A stretch of DNA of 64,000 bases from NCBI GenBank assembly GCA_022821805.1, contig JAJECX010000038.1, positions 1 to 64,000 of the forward strand, written 5' to 3'. The notes below the pieces were generated by a model. That model did no database searches. It worked only from the letters and a program-made list of their open reading frames with translations, and was not told the DNA's origin. The first letter of the stretch is position 1, and every line of letters begins with the position of its first letter. The position numbers and the translations under genes were made by a program. This stretch comes from Anaerolineae bacterium (GTDB lineage: Bacteria > Chloroflexota > Anaerolineae > Aggregatilineales > Phototrophicaceae). Below are positions 50,753-60,412 of this stretch, piece by piece.

Positions 50753-52090
50753 CATGGCTTGTGTTAGGACGGGATCGTCGGCGCGCGCCTGTCGCTCGCG
50801 CAGCGAAGCCTTCAACTGATCGACCAAAGCGGCTTTAGCCGGATCGTCAATCAGATTCCTGGTTTCGTGGGGGTCGGCGGACAGGTCAAAGAGCTGCCAA
50901 GTGGTTTCGCCATCGACGACAGTCTGGATCAGCTTGTTTCGATCATTCTTGATGCTGCGCTGATAGGGCGCGCCCTGTGGATGACCATATACGCCCTGAT
51001 AGGCGGAGAAGATCTGGCGGCGATGCATATAGGTATCTTGGCGGAGCAGGGCGGCCAGGCTGTGACCGGCGGTGCTGGCAGGCGCGGAAAGGCCGGCCGC
51101 TTCGAGCAGCGTCGGGTAAAGATCGAGCAGATACAGCAATGCGCCGCTCTGTATGCCAGCGGGCACACCCGGTCCGCGCATGATCAGCGGGATGCGCATG
51201 CTGTGGTCGTAGAGGTTCTGCTTGCCCATCAGCCCGTGCTGGCCAAGTCCCAAGCCGTGATCCGACGTGTAGATGACGATGGTATTTTCGCTCAGTCCTC
51301 GGGCTTCCAATGTATCGAGGATGCGGCCGATATCATAATCCATGTGAGATATCATTCCATAATAGTCGGCAATATGGCGCTTGATCTCGTCTTCGCCGCG
51401 CGGATAGCCAGCCAGCACCTCGTCGCGGATATCGCGAACGCCGATGTCGAAGGGATGCTCGGGAACAAAGTTGGGCGGCAATTCGATCTCGGCGGGATCG
51501 TACATCGTATCGAAGGGCGGCGGCGGCGTTCGCGGGTCGTGGGGAGAAGTGAAGGCGATATAAGCGAAGAATGGCTCGTCGTCATCGGCGCCGCGCGTAT
51601 TCAAGAAGTCGATCATCTCGTCGCTGAAAACGGTTGTGGCAAATCCATCTGCGATATAGGTCTCTTCGGGCGGATATTCGCCGGCGGGGTCGAAGTCGTT
51701 GACGGGCATGGCGTATTGATCGTTCATGCCGCCGAAAAAGACCTTGCCGCTCTCGCCGAAGCAGCGGGCGTAGCTGCCGCGGCGATTATGCCATTTGCCG
51801 GCGCCGAAGGTGGTGTATCCGTTCTGCTGCAGCAGCTCGGGCAGCAATGGCACATCATCCGGCAGCGGGTCAGGCGTATGGAAGAGGCCGCAGCCGGACA
51901 TCAACATGCCGCGGCTGGGCATGCAGACGGCGCCCGAGGTCGAGCCCATGATATGCGCCTGCGTGAAGCAGGTTCCGTCCGCGATAAGCTGGTCGAAAGT
52001 CGGCGTCGATACCGCCTCCGCGCCCAGCGCGCCAAGGGCGGAGTGGCGGTGATCATCCGCGATCATAAAGAGGAAGTTGGGTCGGCTCAT
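50750..52090 (-). CDS. Sulfatase (formylglycine-dependent)
   Basis: 446 residues. The sulfatase signature Cys56-Met-Pro58-Ser-Arg60 (VCMPSR) supplies the Cys that is converted to formylglycine; ADDHRH near 11-16 and the C-terminal IYTSDHGLGLGQHGL and LMGKQNLYDHSMRIPLI segments are metal- and substrate-binding parts. No signal peptide is seen, so the enzyme may be cytoplasmic. It could release sulfate from sulfated sugars taken up by the importers; this is inference. No formylglycine-generating enzyme gene is in the window. Confidence 0.9.
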   Translation of the reverse strand: MSRPNFLFMIADDHRHSALGALGAEAVSTPTFDQLIADGTCFTQAHIMGSTSGAVCMPSRGMLMSGCGLFHTPDPLPDDVPLLPELLQQNGYTTFGAGKWHNRRGSYARCFGESGKVFFGGMNDQYAMPVNDFDPAGEYPPEETYIADGFATTVFSDEMIDFLNTRGADDDEPFFAYIAFTSPHDPRTPPPPFDTMYDPAEIELPPNFVPEHPFDIGVRDIRDEVLAGYPRGEDEIKRHIADYYGMISHMDYDIGRILDTLEARGLSENTIVIYTSDHGLGLGQHGLMGKQNLYDHSMRIPLIMRGPGVPAGIQSGALLYLLDLYPTLLEAAGLSAPASTAGHSLAALLRQDTYMHRRQIFSAYQGVYGHPQGAPYQRSIKNDRNKLIQTVVDGETTWQLFDLSADPHETRNLIDDPAKAALVDQLKASLRERQARADDPVLTQAM

Positions 52091-52515
52091 GGCGCCTGCT
52101 TTCTTCGCTTAGCCTATACGACGATGATACAGCTTGAAGGCATGGCTGGTCAAGATAGGACGCAGTGTAAGCGCTTTCCTGCAGGCGGGCGACCTGGCAG
52201 GGCGGGTAGGACGCGTAGGTCGCGTAGGCACTGACCGCCGACACTGACCGCCGGTTATCCCGACAGAATATTTCTGATGGTGGCTTGTGGATGACTCGCG
52301 TAATAGTCCACGACTGAGCCTCTACCGAGAAATTGGGTTGCCGGCCAATCATGTTGCGCGCCGTGAGAAACTGTCGATTCTAAAAGCTTGCTTTATTCAT
52401 TCCTCGCGCTATGCTCGTATGTAAAGGTGGGCTCAAGGTCGAGGAGGCGTCTATTCCAGTTAACTGAAGCAAGAGTTTCATTGTTCGGCAATTTACTTTG
52501 AGGAGATGGATTACG
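52091..52515. repeat. Non-coding stretch with family A/E repeats
   Basis: A half family A unit (GGGCGACCTGGCAGGGCG) at about 52188-52206 is followed by family E material at 52210-52254, where GTCGCGTAGGCACTGACCG is followed by a second ACACTGACCG. The rest of the stretch, up to AGGAG before the next gene, shows no recognisable gene or site. Confidence 0.6.
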
Positions 52516-53829
52516 ATGGGTAGGTTCAGATTACTTTTGGTGATTGTGCTGCTGCTGGGGGCGGCAGTCGGCGTGGCTGCGCAAGACGACGGACTGGTCA
52601 GCGAAGCCGGCACTGGCGAAATCCAGTTGCTCTTTTGGAACGGCTTGACCGGTCCCGATGGCGAGACCATGATCCCGATGATTGAGGACTTTGTCGCGCA
52701 AAACCCTGATGTGTCGGTGCGTATGGAGCGCTTGAACTGGACGCAGCAGTACTTCCCGAAATTGCTGGCCGGTCTGGCAGCGGGCAATCCGCCCGATATT
52801 TTCTTGATGCATGAGTACGAGATGACGCAATTCAACACCATGGGGGTCTTGCGCGACTTAAGCGACCTGTATTCCAACAATGGCGGTCCGATTCCGATCG
52901 ACGATGTTTCTCCCGCCATCATTGACTCGCTGACGGACCCCAATGGCAGGATAATGGGCGTGCCGCTGGATTTCCATGGCTACGGCGAATGGCATAACTG
53001 CGATTTGTTTGACGCGGCCGGCGTGCCCTGCGACACGGTGGCGACCACCCCCGACGAATACCTGGATCTGGCCAAGAAACTGACGCTGGATGGCAACGGC
53101 AACAATGCGCATTCTGACGACTTTGACCCGGATAATATCGTCCAGTGGGGCACGTCAATCTTTTGGTACCGTCCCGGCTTCCTGACGGCGCTGGCGCAGA
53201 ATAGCATGAGCTGGGCCGATGATATGGGCAATGCGCTGCTGGAAGATCAGGCCATCATCGATACGATGCAGTGGTTCCAGGATCTGGAGTGTGTGCACCA
53301 TGTAGCGCCGCCACCGGCTGGCTTCGACCGCTATCGCGCTTTGTCCATCAACATGGCGATATTCAATCACGGCAGTTGGGCTTGGAACTTTGTGAGCCAA
53401 AACGTGCCGAACTGGATGGCTTTGCCCTATCCGGCTTTGGGCGAAGAGGGTAATCACGCCGTGTGGGCGAGCGCGCACGTTTTCTATCTGCCGATTCAAG
53501 CCGAGGGCGAGCGGCTGGAGGCATCAAAGCGCTTCTTGGCGTATATGTCGGATGCCGGTTTGGATTGGGCGCATTCGGGCATGCCGCCGGCGCGCATTTC
53601 GCAGATCGAAAACATGGATCCGGAAGTGTATCCGTCGGCCTCGGTCTTCGGCGCCAATTTGCTGGAGAATGGCGTCTTTGATCGGCAGCATCGCAACTGG
53701 CTGGAAATCGAAGCGCAATATGCCGATGCGATGGCGCGCGCTTTCGAGAGCGAATGCGAAGTCTCGATGGCGGATGTCTTCCCCGAGGCGAACGCGCGCA
53801 TCCAGCGCATTTTGGATCGCTACAACTAG
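52516..53829 (+). CDS. Extracellular sugar-binding protein of ABC importer
   Basis: 437 residues from the ATG at 52516 (MGRFRLLLVIVLLLGAAVGVAAQDD), preceded by AGGAG; the TTG at 52498 would add only WITM-type residues. Signal peptide without lipobox. Mature part is family 1 solute-binding type (IQLLFWNGLTGPDGETMIPMIEDF, MEYEMTQ-like DIFLMHEYEMTQ). First gene of a third importer with permeases at 54041 and 54977, then sugar oxidoreductases, which suggests uptake and oxidation of one sugar. Confidence 0.9.
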   Translation: MGRFRLLLVIVLLLGAAVGVAAQDDGLVSEAGTGEIQLLFWNGLTGPDGETMIPMIEDFVAQNPDVSVRMERLNWTQQYFPKLLAGLAAGNPPDIFLMHEYEMTQFNTMGVLRDLSDLYSNNGGPIPIDDVSPAIIDSLTDPNGRIMGVPLDFHGYGEWHNCDLFDAAGVPCDTVATTPDEYLDLAKKLTLDGNGNNAHSDDFDPDNIVQWGTSIFWYRPGFLTALAQNSMSWADDMGNALLEDQAIIDTMQWFQDLECVHHVAPPPAGFDRYRALSINMAIFNHGSWAWNFVSQNVPNWMALPYPALGEEGNHAVWASAHVFYLPIQAEGERLEASKRFLAYMSDAGLDWAHSGMPPARISQIENMDPEVYPSASVFGANLLENGVFDRQHRNWLEIEAQYADAMARAFESECEVSMADVFPEANARIQRILDRYN

Positions 53830-53837
53830 GCGATACC

Positions 53838-53917
53838 CTCAGCCCAAACCCCTCTCCGGCGGTCGGTGTCGTAGGGCGGTGTCTACGCGCCTTACGCGAC
53901 CCATAAAGGGAGAGGGG
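53838..53917. repeat. Family B repeat with nested, inverted family E element
   Basis: AAACCCCTCTCCGG and AAAGGGAGAGGGGCTT form the two arms. Between them, on the reverse strand, is GTCGCGTA...GCGTAGACACCG, an inverted family E core. Confidence 0.7.
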
Positions 53918-53933
53918 CTTCAAGGACACGACG

Positions 53934-54007
53934 CGGGTCAGCCGCCGGCTGGCCCCTACAGGCATCGTATGTTTCGTAAATGCAGGGACGACTCCGCGAG
54001 TCGCCCA
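53934..54007. repeat. Two degenerate family A repeats
   Basis: GGGTCAGCCGCCGGCTGGCCCCTACAGG-type unit at about 53934-53962 and GGGACGACTCCGCGAGTCGCCC at 53983-54004, both with hairpin arms, between the binding protein and permease genes. Confidence 0.55.
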
Positions 54008-54040
54008 CACTGGCGCTAGCGAGAAACTTGGGATGTGTGG

Positions 54041-54967
54041 ATGATCGGCCGCTTGAAGCAATCGTTGCTTCCTGAGAAAAAGAGCGCGTCTGGAAGTTGG
54101 CGAACATGGAAGTGGTACGTCAGCAACTACGCTTTCATTCTCCCGTTCATGATTCTTTTCGCCATTTTCATCTTCCGTCCCATCATCGCCAGCCTGCAGA
54201 TGAGTTTCTTCCGCTGGGAGATCTTCGGTCCCAAGCCCTTCATCGGTTTCGAAAACTATGAGGAGTTGTTGACTGATGATCTATGGTGGGTGGCGCTGCG
54301 CAATACGGTTTATTTTGCGTTTCTGACCAGCGCCTTGCTGACGACGATCCCGATTTTCATTGCTATCGCGCTTAATGTGCCCTTTCGAGGGCGGAACATC
54401 TTTCGTACGCTGTTCTTTTTCCCCTATGTGTTGAGCGCGTCGGTCGTGGGCCTGGTGATGAGGTGGCTGCTTGGGCAGCAGTTCGGCATCGTCAACTATT
54501 TGCTCGGCGCCGTCGGGGTCGGTCCTATTCCCTTTATTGCCGATTCGGATTTGGTTATTCCCTCACTGAGCGTGATTACCTTGTGGTGGGCTTTCGGCTT
54601 CCCGATGCTGATCTACCTGGCTGGGCTGAGCAATATCCCGCAAGACATTTATGAAGCGGCTCGAATAGATGGCGCGCGCGGCTGGCAGATGATCCGCTAC
54701 ATCACCGTTCCCTTGCTGCGGCCGATCATCTTATTTGTCGCCGTTACCCAGCTTATCTCGCACTTCCAAGTATTTGCGCAACCGTATGTGATCACGAACG
54801 GCGGACCCGGTCAAGATTCGGTCACGGTCATCTTTTACATGTTCCGCGCCGCCTGGACATATTTCCGCATGGGCTTCGCCACCACCATGGCGGTATTTCT
54901 GGCGATAATCATCATGGCTTTCACCTTGCTGCAATTCCGCTTTGGCGCAAGCCGACTGGAGTACTAA
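54041..54967 (+). CDS. Carbohydrate ABC transporter permease (MalF-type)
   Basis: 308 residues from the ATG at 54041 (a GTG two codons earlier is possible). Six helices starting YAFILPFMILFAIFIFRPI, with EAA loop QDIYEAARIDGARGWQMIRYITVPLL. Second gene of the third importer. Confidence 0.9.
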   Translation: MIGRLKQSLLPEKKSASGSWRTWKWYVSNYAFILPFMILFAIFIFRPIIASLQMSFFRWEIFGPKPFIGFENYEELLTDDLWWVALRNTVYFAFLTSALLTTIPIFIAIALNVPFRGRNIFRTLFFFPYVLSASVVGLVMRWLLGQQFGIVNYLLGAVGVGPIPFIADSDLVIPSLSVITLWWAFGFPMLIYLAGLSNIPQDIYEAARIDGARGWQMIRYITVPLLRPIILFVAVTQLISHFQVFAQPYVITNGGPGQDSVTVIFYMFRAAWTYFRMGFATTMAVFLAIIIMAFTLLQFRFGASRLEY

Positions 54968-54976
54968 GGAGCGCGG

Positions 54977-55858
54977 GTGCAAGCAGAAGCGCAACCTCCG
55001 CATTTGACCGACACCAATACGCAGATATCGCGCATTGCGCTCTACGTTCTCCTGACTTTGCTTGCTATCGCGATACTCTTCCCCTTCTATTGGATGGTTG
55101 CGACATCGTTGAAGACAAATCCTGAAGCCTTCTATTACCCGCCGGACTTTTATCCGCCAGAGCCGACGCTGGAACACTACCATGAAATTATGACGCGCGG
55201 TGACATCAATGTGCCGCGCTGGGGCTGGAACAGCCTGGTTATCGCAGTCGCCACGACGGCGGTCACGCTCTTCGTGACCAGCCTGGCCGCTTATGGCTTT
55301 GCCCGGCTGGAGTTTCCCTTCAAGAATCTGATCTTCATCGTTGTCATATTCACGCTGATGATTCCATCGCAGATCTATATGATTCCCAATTATCTGCTGG
55401 TGCGCGATCTGGGCTGGCTGGACAGCTATCACGCGGTGATTTGGCCTGCCGCGCCCAATGTCTTCGGCTTATTCTTGCTGCGTCAGTTCTTTTCCACCTT
55501 TCCGCGCGAACTGGAGGAAGCCGCCACTGTCGATGGCGCGAGCCGCTTGCGCATCTATTGGCAGTTGATGATTCCGGTCAATCGCAACGCGCTAATCGCA
55601 CTGGGTATTTTTGTTTTTCTGCACTCCTGGAACGATCTCTTCTGGCCCTTGATTGTGCTCAGCCGGGTTGAGAATCGGACGCTTCCGGTCGGCTTGGCGG
55701 TGCTGGCGGGGGCATACGGCGCGGGAGATTCATTTTCCGAACCCGCCCTGATCATGGCGGCCAGTTCCATGTCGAGCATTCCCGTGCTCATTGTTTATGT
55801 CATATTCCAGCGTCGGATCACACAGAGCTTCATGCTAACGGGCATGGGCGGACGCTAA
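54977..55858 (+). CDS. Carbohydrate ABC transporter permease (MalG-type)
   Basis: 293 residues; GTG start with AAGGAG upstream. Helices and EAA loop RELEEAATVDGASRLRIYWQLMIPV match MalG-type subunits. The gene ends just before the zinc dehydrogenase. No ATPase follows, so the operon depends on one from elsewhere. Confidence 0.9.
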   Translation: MQAEAQPPHLTDTNTQISRIALYVLLTLLAIAILFPFYWMVATSLKTNPEAFYYPPDFYPPEPTLEHYHEIMTRGDINVPRWGWNSLVIAVATTAVTLFVTSLAAYGFARLEFPFKNLIFIVVIFTLMIPSQIYMIPNYLLVRDLGWLDSYHAVIWPAAPNVFGLFLLRQFFSTFPRELEEAATVDGASRLRIYWQLMIPVNRNALIALGIFVFLHSWNDLFWPLIVLSRVENRTLPVGLAVLAGAYGAGDSFSEPALIMAASSMSSIPVLIVYVIFQRRITQSFMLTGMGGR

Positions 55859-55876
55859 ACAAGGTATAATCGCACG

Positions 55877-56908
55877 ATGCTCAAACCGATTCCCGAAGTC
55901 ATGACCGTGCCCAAATTCGAGGGTGGCGGGATTATCAGCTTTCATGAGAAGGATGTGCCGACGCCGGGACTGGGCCAGTTGCTGCTGCAAGTGGGCGCCA
56001 ACGCGCTCTGCGGCTCGGAGCGCGGGCAGTTTTATGAGGGCAGCGAGGTGACGCCGGGGCATGAAGGCGCTGGCATCGTCGCGGCGGCAGGACCCGGTAC
56101 GAGCACGCCGGTGGGGACGCCGGGCGCGGTCTTCTTGATGGACTTTTGTGGCGAATGTCGCAGCTGCGCGCTGGGCTTCACCAATCAATGCCTGAACAAA
56201 CGCGCCGATTATGGCTTTAACAGCGATGGCGGTTTCGGTGTATATGAGCTGGTCAACGAGAATGTCTTCTTCGCGGTTGACAGCGACATGACGCCGACGG
56301 AGGCGACCCTGCTTCTGGACATCATGGGCACGAATGGACACGGTGTGCGGCGGGCGCAGCTGATGCGGAAAGACATTGAATCGGCTGTAGTGACCGGCGC
56401 GGGACCGATTGGGCTGGGCATGCTGGCGATGCTCAAGGTGATGGTGGGCTTTGAGTTGCCAGTTGTCATTACTGATGTCTTTCCCTATCGGCTGAAGCTG
56501 GCGGAGCGGATGGGCGGTTTGCCGGTCAATGTGGCGGATGAGTCTTTGTCAACCGGCTTAAAACGTCATGGGCTGAGGCAAGTGGATGCGGCATTTGATA
56601 CCAGCGGAAGGGGAAGCGCGCGCCGAGAAGCGCTGGACTGTCTTTCGCAACGGGGTGTTTTGGTTTGCATTGGGCACGGGCAGGGGCTGGAGCTCGCCAT
56701 CTCTCCCGACTTGATCGGGCCCGAGCGGGCTGTGATCGGCAGCGAATACTTCTGTTACGACGAATTGCCGAGCAACCTCGATCATTTGCGCGAGCACAAA
56801 GATTATCTGATGCAAATCATTACCCATCGCATGCCCGTGAGCGACATTCAGCGCGCGTTTGAGCTCTTCTTCAAGGGCAACACAGGAAAGGTGGTCATCG
56901 AACAATGA
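55877..56908 (+). CDS. Zinc-dependent alcohol/sugar dehydrogenase (MDR family)
   Basis: 343 residues. Catalytic-zinc segment NALCGSERG and GHEGAG, structural zinc motif CGECRSCALGFTNQC, and a Rossmann segment VTGAGPIGLGMLAML identify a medium-chain zinc dehydrogenase, similar in look to sorbitol, threonine or L-idonate dehydrogenases. TATAAT ends 7 bases before the ATG and could start an almost leaderless internal transcript. Its last four bases overlap the next gene (ATGA). With the importer upstream it likely oxidises a sugar or polyol. Confidence 0.9.
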   Translation: MLKPIPEVMTVPKFEGGGIISFHEKDVPTPGLGQLLLQVGANALCGSERGQFYEGSEVTPGHEGAGIVAAAGPGTSTPVGTPGAVFLMDFCGECRSCALGFTNQCLNKRADYGFNSDGGFGVYELVNENVFFAVDSDMTPTEATLLLDIMGTNGHGVRRAQLMRKDIESAVVTGAGPIGLGMLAMLKVMVGFELPVVITDVFPYRLKLAERMGGLPVNVADESLSTGLKRHGLRQVDAAFDTSGRGSARREALDCLSQRGVLVCIGHGQGLELAISPDLIGPERAVIGSEYFCYDELPSNLDHLREHKDYLMQIITHRMPVSDIQRAFELFFKGNTGKVVIEQ

Positions 56909-57894
56909 GCCGAATCAAGGTTGCTCTGGTCGGCGCGGGCGGCTGGGGTTATCAGCATGCGCGGGTATTCTCGGCGCGAGAGGATGTGGAGCTTTGCGCA
57001 GTCGCTGGGCGAACCGAGGAACGGACCAAGGCGCGGGCCGAGCAATTTGGCCTGCGATTTTATCTCGATATTGAGGAAATGCTCGCTGCCGAGAAACCCG
57101 ATCTGGTCAGCATCAGCTTGCCAAATATGGGGCATTATGAACCGACGCTGAAAGTGATTCGGGCGGGTTATCCGCTGCTGGTGGAGAAGCCGCTGGTATT
57201 TGATTTGACAGAAGGCGAAACCTTGCTTCGAGAGGCGCAAGCGCGCGAACTCTTCTTCGCGATCAACTTTAATCATCGCTACGCGAAGCCGGTGCAAATG
57301 ACGAAGGCGGCGATTGAGGACGGTCGATTGGGAGATCTCGTATTTGTTACCTCGCGCTTCGGGGGCGAGGGCGGCTGGGGTGGACATCCCCATGCGAACT
57401 TGATCGAAACACAATGTCATGTTTTCGACATGCTGGAGCACTTTTGCGGCGCGATCGCGTCAATGCAGGCGGAAATGACCGATATCACTGGCATCGGATT
57501 CAGCACGATTGTCTTGTCGCTGAAGTTCGCCAATGGCGCCGTGGGCAGTTTGCTTGGTACCTACGATTCATCTTATGCCTACCCCGGAACTTCCCGTGTA
57601 GAGGTTAACGGGCCGGCCGGCCGCATCGTGATTGACGACACGGTGAAACGATTCACCTTTCATCGCGCAGGCGAAGAAATGGGCCAGATCTGGGAAGCCG
57701 GATTCTTCAACGACATCGAGCGCGAGTTCCACCGCACCTTTGATCGATACCTCGATCCGATGCTCGACTCTTTCAAACGAGGCGCCGAACCACCGGTTCA
57801 CGCGCGCGCTGGTCAACGGGCGCTGGCGCTTGCCTGGGCGGCGATTGAATCTTACGAGACCGGGCGGCGTGTTGCTGTCGCAGATGCTGTATAG
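56905..57894 (+). CDS. Gfo/Idh/MocA-family oxidoreductase
   Basis: 329 residues. NAD-binding VALVGAGGWGYQHARVF, then the EKP motif LLVEKPLVFDLTEGE at about 92-107 and the C-terminal domain with GFFNDIERE. The family oxidises sugars, inositols and amino-sugar derivatives with NAD(P). Coupled to the zinc dehydrogenase by a 4-base overlap, so both probably act on the imported sugar. Confidence 0.9.
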   Translation: MSRIKVALVGAGGWGYQHARVFSAREDVELCAVAGRTEERTKARAEQFGLRFYLDIEEMLAAEKPDLVSISLPNMGHYEPTLKVIRAGYPLLVEKPLVFDLTEGETLLREAQARELFFAINFNHRYAKPVQMTKAAIEDGRLGDLVFVTSRFGGEGGWGGHPHANLIETQCHVFDMLEHFCGAIASMQAEMTDITGIGFSTIVLSLKFANGAVGSLLGTYDSSYAYPGTSRVEVNGPAGRIVIDDTVKRFTFHRAGEEMGQIWEAGFFNDIEREFHRTFDRYLDPMLDSFKRGAEPPVHARAGQRALALAWAAIESYETGRRVAVADAV

Positions 57895-58012
57895 CGCGGC
57901 CGATAAAGACGGCACGCTATTTGCGCTATAGTCGATAGCGCGTCATCAGCATGTAAGAAACTTGTGCTAAGCTAGGCGCATATCCAAGGGCTTAAACAGG
58001 CAGGTGACTCCA

Positions 58013-59068
58013 ATGGTTCGTCTTTTAGCGGCGCTGCTAGCGGTTGCGCTGTATATGATTCCCTCAATGGCGCAAAGCAACGAGGCGGAATTGCAGCTCG
58101 AACATGATTCAAGTGTGCGTATCGCGTCCTGGAACGATGACGAGACAGGCATCCTGACGGCGGAAGGCGATGGCGCGCTTCACGTCTGGTCGGCGAAGGA
58201 TGGCGAGCGACTGCTCACCTTCCGTGAAGGCGAGAGTACGGCGACGCATGCGCGCTGGGTTCTGAACGCTACGGCAATCTTGTCGGCGCACGAATCCGGC
58301 GAAGCGCTACTGAGCGATGCGGCTGATGGCGCGCCCATCGCCAGTTGGACGCTGGATGGCTTGCCGATGGCGCTGGAGCTGAACTCGGGGGCGAGCGCTG
58401 CGCTGGTGTTTACGCGAAACGGTGATGGCGCGGTTCTCTCGCTTGAAGACGGCGAGCTGACGCGGCGTTTTCAGGCGCCGATGGAGATCAGCGGCGCGGT
58501 TTGGAGCGCGGATGAAAAACAGGCGCGCGCTTGGTCGGAAGCCGGTCGAATATACGCTTGGGATGTTGCCAATGGCGACGCGTTCGAGTATGGGCTGCCG
58601 CATCGGAGCATGCTGCTTGGCTTGGATTGGAGCGCCGATGAGACGCGCTTGCTCGCCTGGTTCACCAATGGCGCCGTTCAGGTGTATGAGACCGATGGGA
58701 GAAATGTACGTGGTCGCGCAATCAGCGGCGTGCGCCACCGCAGCTTCGTCAAGCGCGCGATCTGGTCGGCCGATGAATCGATGGCGATGTCCTGGGCTGG
58801 TGATGATACGGTGCATATCTGGTCAGTTGATGACGGCAGTTCACAGCGCGTTTATCGCCACGACGACTGGGTGATCGGCGCGCGTTGGGATGACGCGGAA
58901 GAGCGCGTGCTCTCCTGGTCGCATATCTACCTATATTTGTGGCAAGACGATGAGTTTCTGCGGCGCTTTCGGCACGGCAACCTCGTAAACGGCGCGGTAT
59001 GGAATGACGATGGCACGCGGATTTTGTCCTGGTCCTGGGATGGAACGGCGCGGGTCTGGCGCGTGTGA
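58013..59068 (+). CDS. Secreted WD40-like repeat protein
   Basis: 351 residues from the ATG at 58013, preceded by AGGTGA. Signal peptide MVRLLAALLAVALYMIPSMAQ. The mature part is seven or so blades, each with a W-(S/N)-x-D-(E/D) turn and ending in (H/Y/R)-x-W (HVWSAKDGER, YAWDVANGD, HIWSVDDGS, LYLWQDDEF, ARVWRV). A beta-propeller for binding, acting outside the cytoplasm. No catalytic domain. Convergent with the PAP2-like gene, 8 bases apart. Confidence 0.8.
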   Translation: MVRLLAALLAVALYMIPSMAQSNEAELQLEHDSSVRIASWNDDETGILTAEGDGALHVWSAKDGERLLTFREGESTATHARWVLNATAILSAHESGEALLSDAADGAPIASWTLDGLPMALELNSGASAALVFTRNGDGAVLSLEDGELTRRFQAPMEISGAVWSADEKQARAWSEAGRIYAWDVANGDAFEYGLPHRSMLLGLDWSADETRLLAWFTNGAVQVYETDGRNVRGRAISGVRHRSFVKRAIWSADESMAMSWAGDDTVHIWSVDDGSSQRVYRHDDWVIGARWDDAEERVLSWSHIYLYLWQDDEFLRRFRHGNLVNGAVWNDDGTRILSWSWDGTARVWRV

Positions 59069-59076
59069 AGTCCCGG

Positions 59077-59721
59077 CTAGAGGAACATCCCCAATGCGGC
59101 GACTGCTCCCAGCGGCGTGAGAAGGCCGATCAGGACGCCGATGAATATTTGAGCTGGCGTGTGGCGGCCCAATACCAGCCGAGCCAGCGCAACGAGCAAT
59201 AGCACTGGCAGGAACAAGAGCCCCTGATTGAAGCCGAACATCAAGGTGGTGGCGCAGATTACGCTCGCCATGCCGGCCGCATGGAAGCTGATGTGGATAA
59301 AGAGCGTGCCGACCAACATGAACGCCAATTTGACGATGGTCGCCAGCGTCACCACGTACAGAATGGGGTTGGCGCCTAACTGCGGAAAGATGATCAGGCA
59401 GCACAGCCCGCCGATGATGGCGATTGAATAAGGGATGTAGCGTTCGCGACTTTCACGCAGGTTTACGTCGCTTATGCGTCCGTTGCGGACCATGAAGGTG
59501 ACGAAGAATATGGGCGCGGCGCAGACAGCCACGACAAAAAGCGCTGCGTAGCGCAGGTCTGCGTGACGATGATCGGCGTTGGATGTCCAGGCAATTGCGA
59601 GAATCCAGGCTGCCCATACCACCGGCGGACTGAGCGCGAGCGAAGCGAGGGTTGCCCAAAGATGTTCTTCTGATTCGACTCGATGGCGGAGCGCGGCCGG
59701 CAGCGGCAGACGAGTGTCCAT
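59077..59721 (-). CDS. PAP2-superfamily membrane protein
   Basis: 214 residues, about six hydrophobic helices. VNLRESRERYIPY, HISFHAAGMAS and LVLGRHTPAQIFIGVLIG occupy the places of the three PAP2 phosphatase motifs (KxxxxxxRP, SGH, SRxxxxxHxxxD), but the Pro, the Ser before Gly-His and the final Asp are changed. It may be a lipid phosphatase relative such as undecaprenyl-type phosphatase, perhaps with altered activity. Confidence 0.7.
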   Translation of the reverse strand: MDTRLPLPAALRHRVESEEHLWATLASLALSPPVVWAAWILAIAWTSNADHRHADLRYAALFVVAVCAAPIFFVTFMVRNGRISDVNLRESRERYIPYSIAIIGGLCCLIIFPQLGANPILYVVTLATIVKLAFMLVGTLFIHISFHAAGMASVICATTLMFGFNQGLLFLPVLLLVALARLVLGRHTPAQIFIGVLIGLLTPLGAVAALGMFL

Positions 59722-59869
59722 TGGTTACTCTCGATAGGCGCGTCTAGACTCTCATTATATCAGTCTATAATCCAGGAGCGCCAAAGGCAGAACTCTCATC
59801 TATGTCGCTGCCAAGTTGCCGCGGAAGATGTGAGGATACTTGGTCGCCCACATTGAGCGGCAGGGCACG

Positions 59870-60322
59870 TCATGAATCCAGCAGGTCTAGCAAGCCTGCG
59901 GGATACAGCGGCGGGGCGTCTTCAGCGCGGAAGAAATCGAGCGTCTTCCATGACCCTTCGTAGAGAATATCGCCGTCATCGGCGCCGATCACAGTGACAT
60001 CATCGCGATTCATCGCCGGATCGCTAAAGCGGCCATCGTAAATCATGAGAATCTCATGATGCGGCTCGCCTTCGTAGGTAAATATGTTTTCCAATGAACC
60101 GAGGAATGAGAGGTCGACGACCTCAGCTTGGATCTCTTCACTGACTTCGCGTACGACTGCCTCCGCGCCTTGCTCGCCAAATTCAATACGCCCGCCGATT
60201 GGCCGGTAGAAGGTTTCGTCTTTATGCGAATCGTAGCCTCGTGAAACGAAGATCTTGTCGCCGCGGCGGAAAACGCAGAGAGCGAGCGGACGAATGCGGC
60301 GTTTTTTCTTTTTCTTTGCCAT
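59870..60322 (-). CDS. NUDIX hydrolase
   Basis: 150 residues from the ATG at 60322 (MAKKKKKRRIRPLALCVF); upstream in-frame sequence to 60367 is repeat. NUDIX box GGRIEFGEQGAEAVVREVSEEIQAE is canonical, followed by LGSLENIFTYEGEPHHEILMIY. The length and YRPIGG start resemble dinucleoside polyphosphate or ADP-ribose hydrolases; substrate unknown. Very basic N-terminal tail. Confidence 0.85.
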   Translation of the reverse strand: MAKKKKKRRIRPLALCVFRRGDKIFVSRGYDSHKDETFYRPIGGRIEFGEQGAEAVVREVSEEIQAEVVDLSFLGSLENIFTYEGEPHHEILMIYDGRFSDPAMNRDDVTVIGADDGDILYEGSWKTLDFFRAEDAPPLYPAGLLDLLDS

Positions 60323-60337
60323 GTAGATATGCGCTTT

Positions 60338-60388
60338 GGCGGGCGACTCAATGGGTTGCGTAGACACTAACCGTCAGTCGCCCTTGCG
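60338..60388. repeat. Family A repeat with nested family E element
   Basis: GGGCGACT and AGTCGCCC arms enclose GCGTAGACACTAACCG. Same nested arrangement as at 16671-16720; located between two genes in the same direction, at the 5' side of the NUDIX gene. Confidence 0.75.
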
Positions 60389-60412
60389 ATTGCTAGGTTT
60401 GTGGACAGCGGC

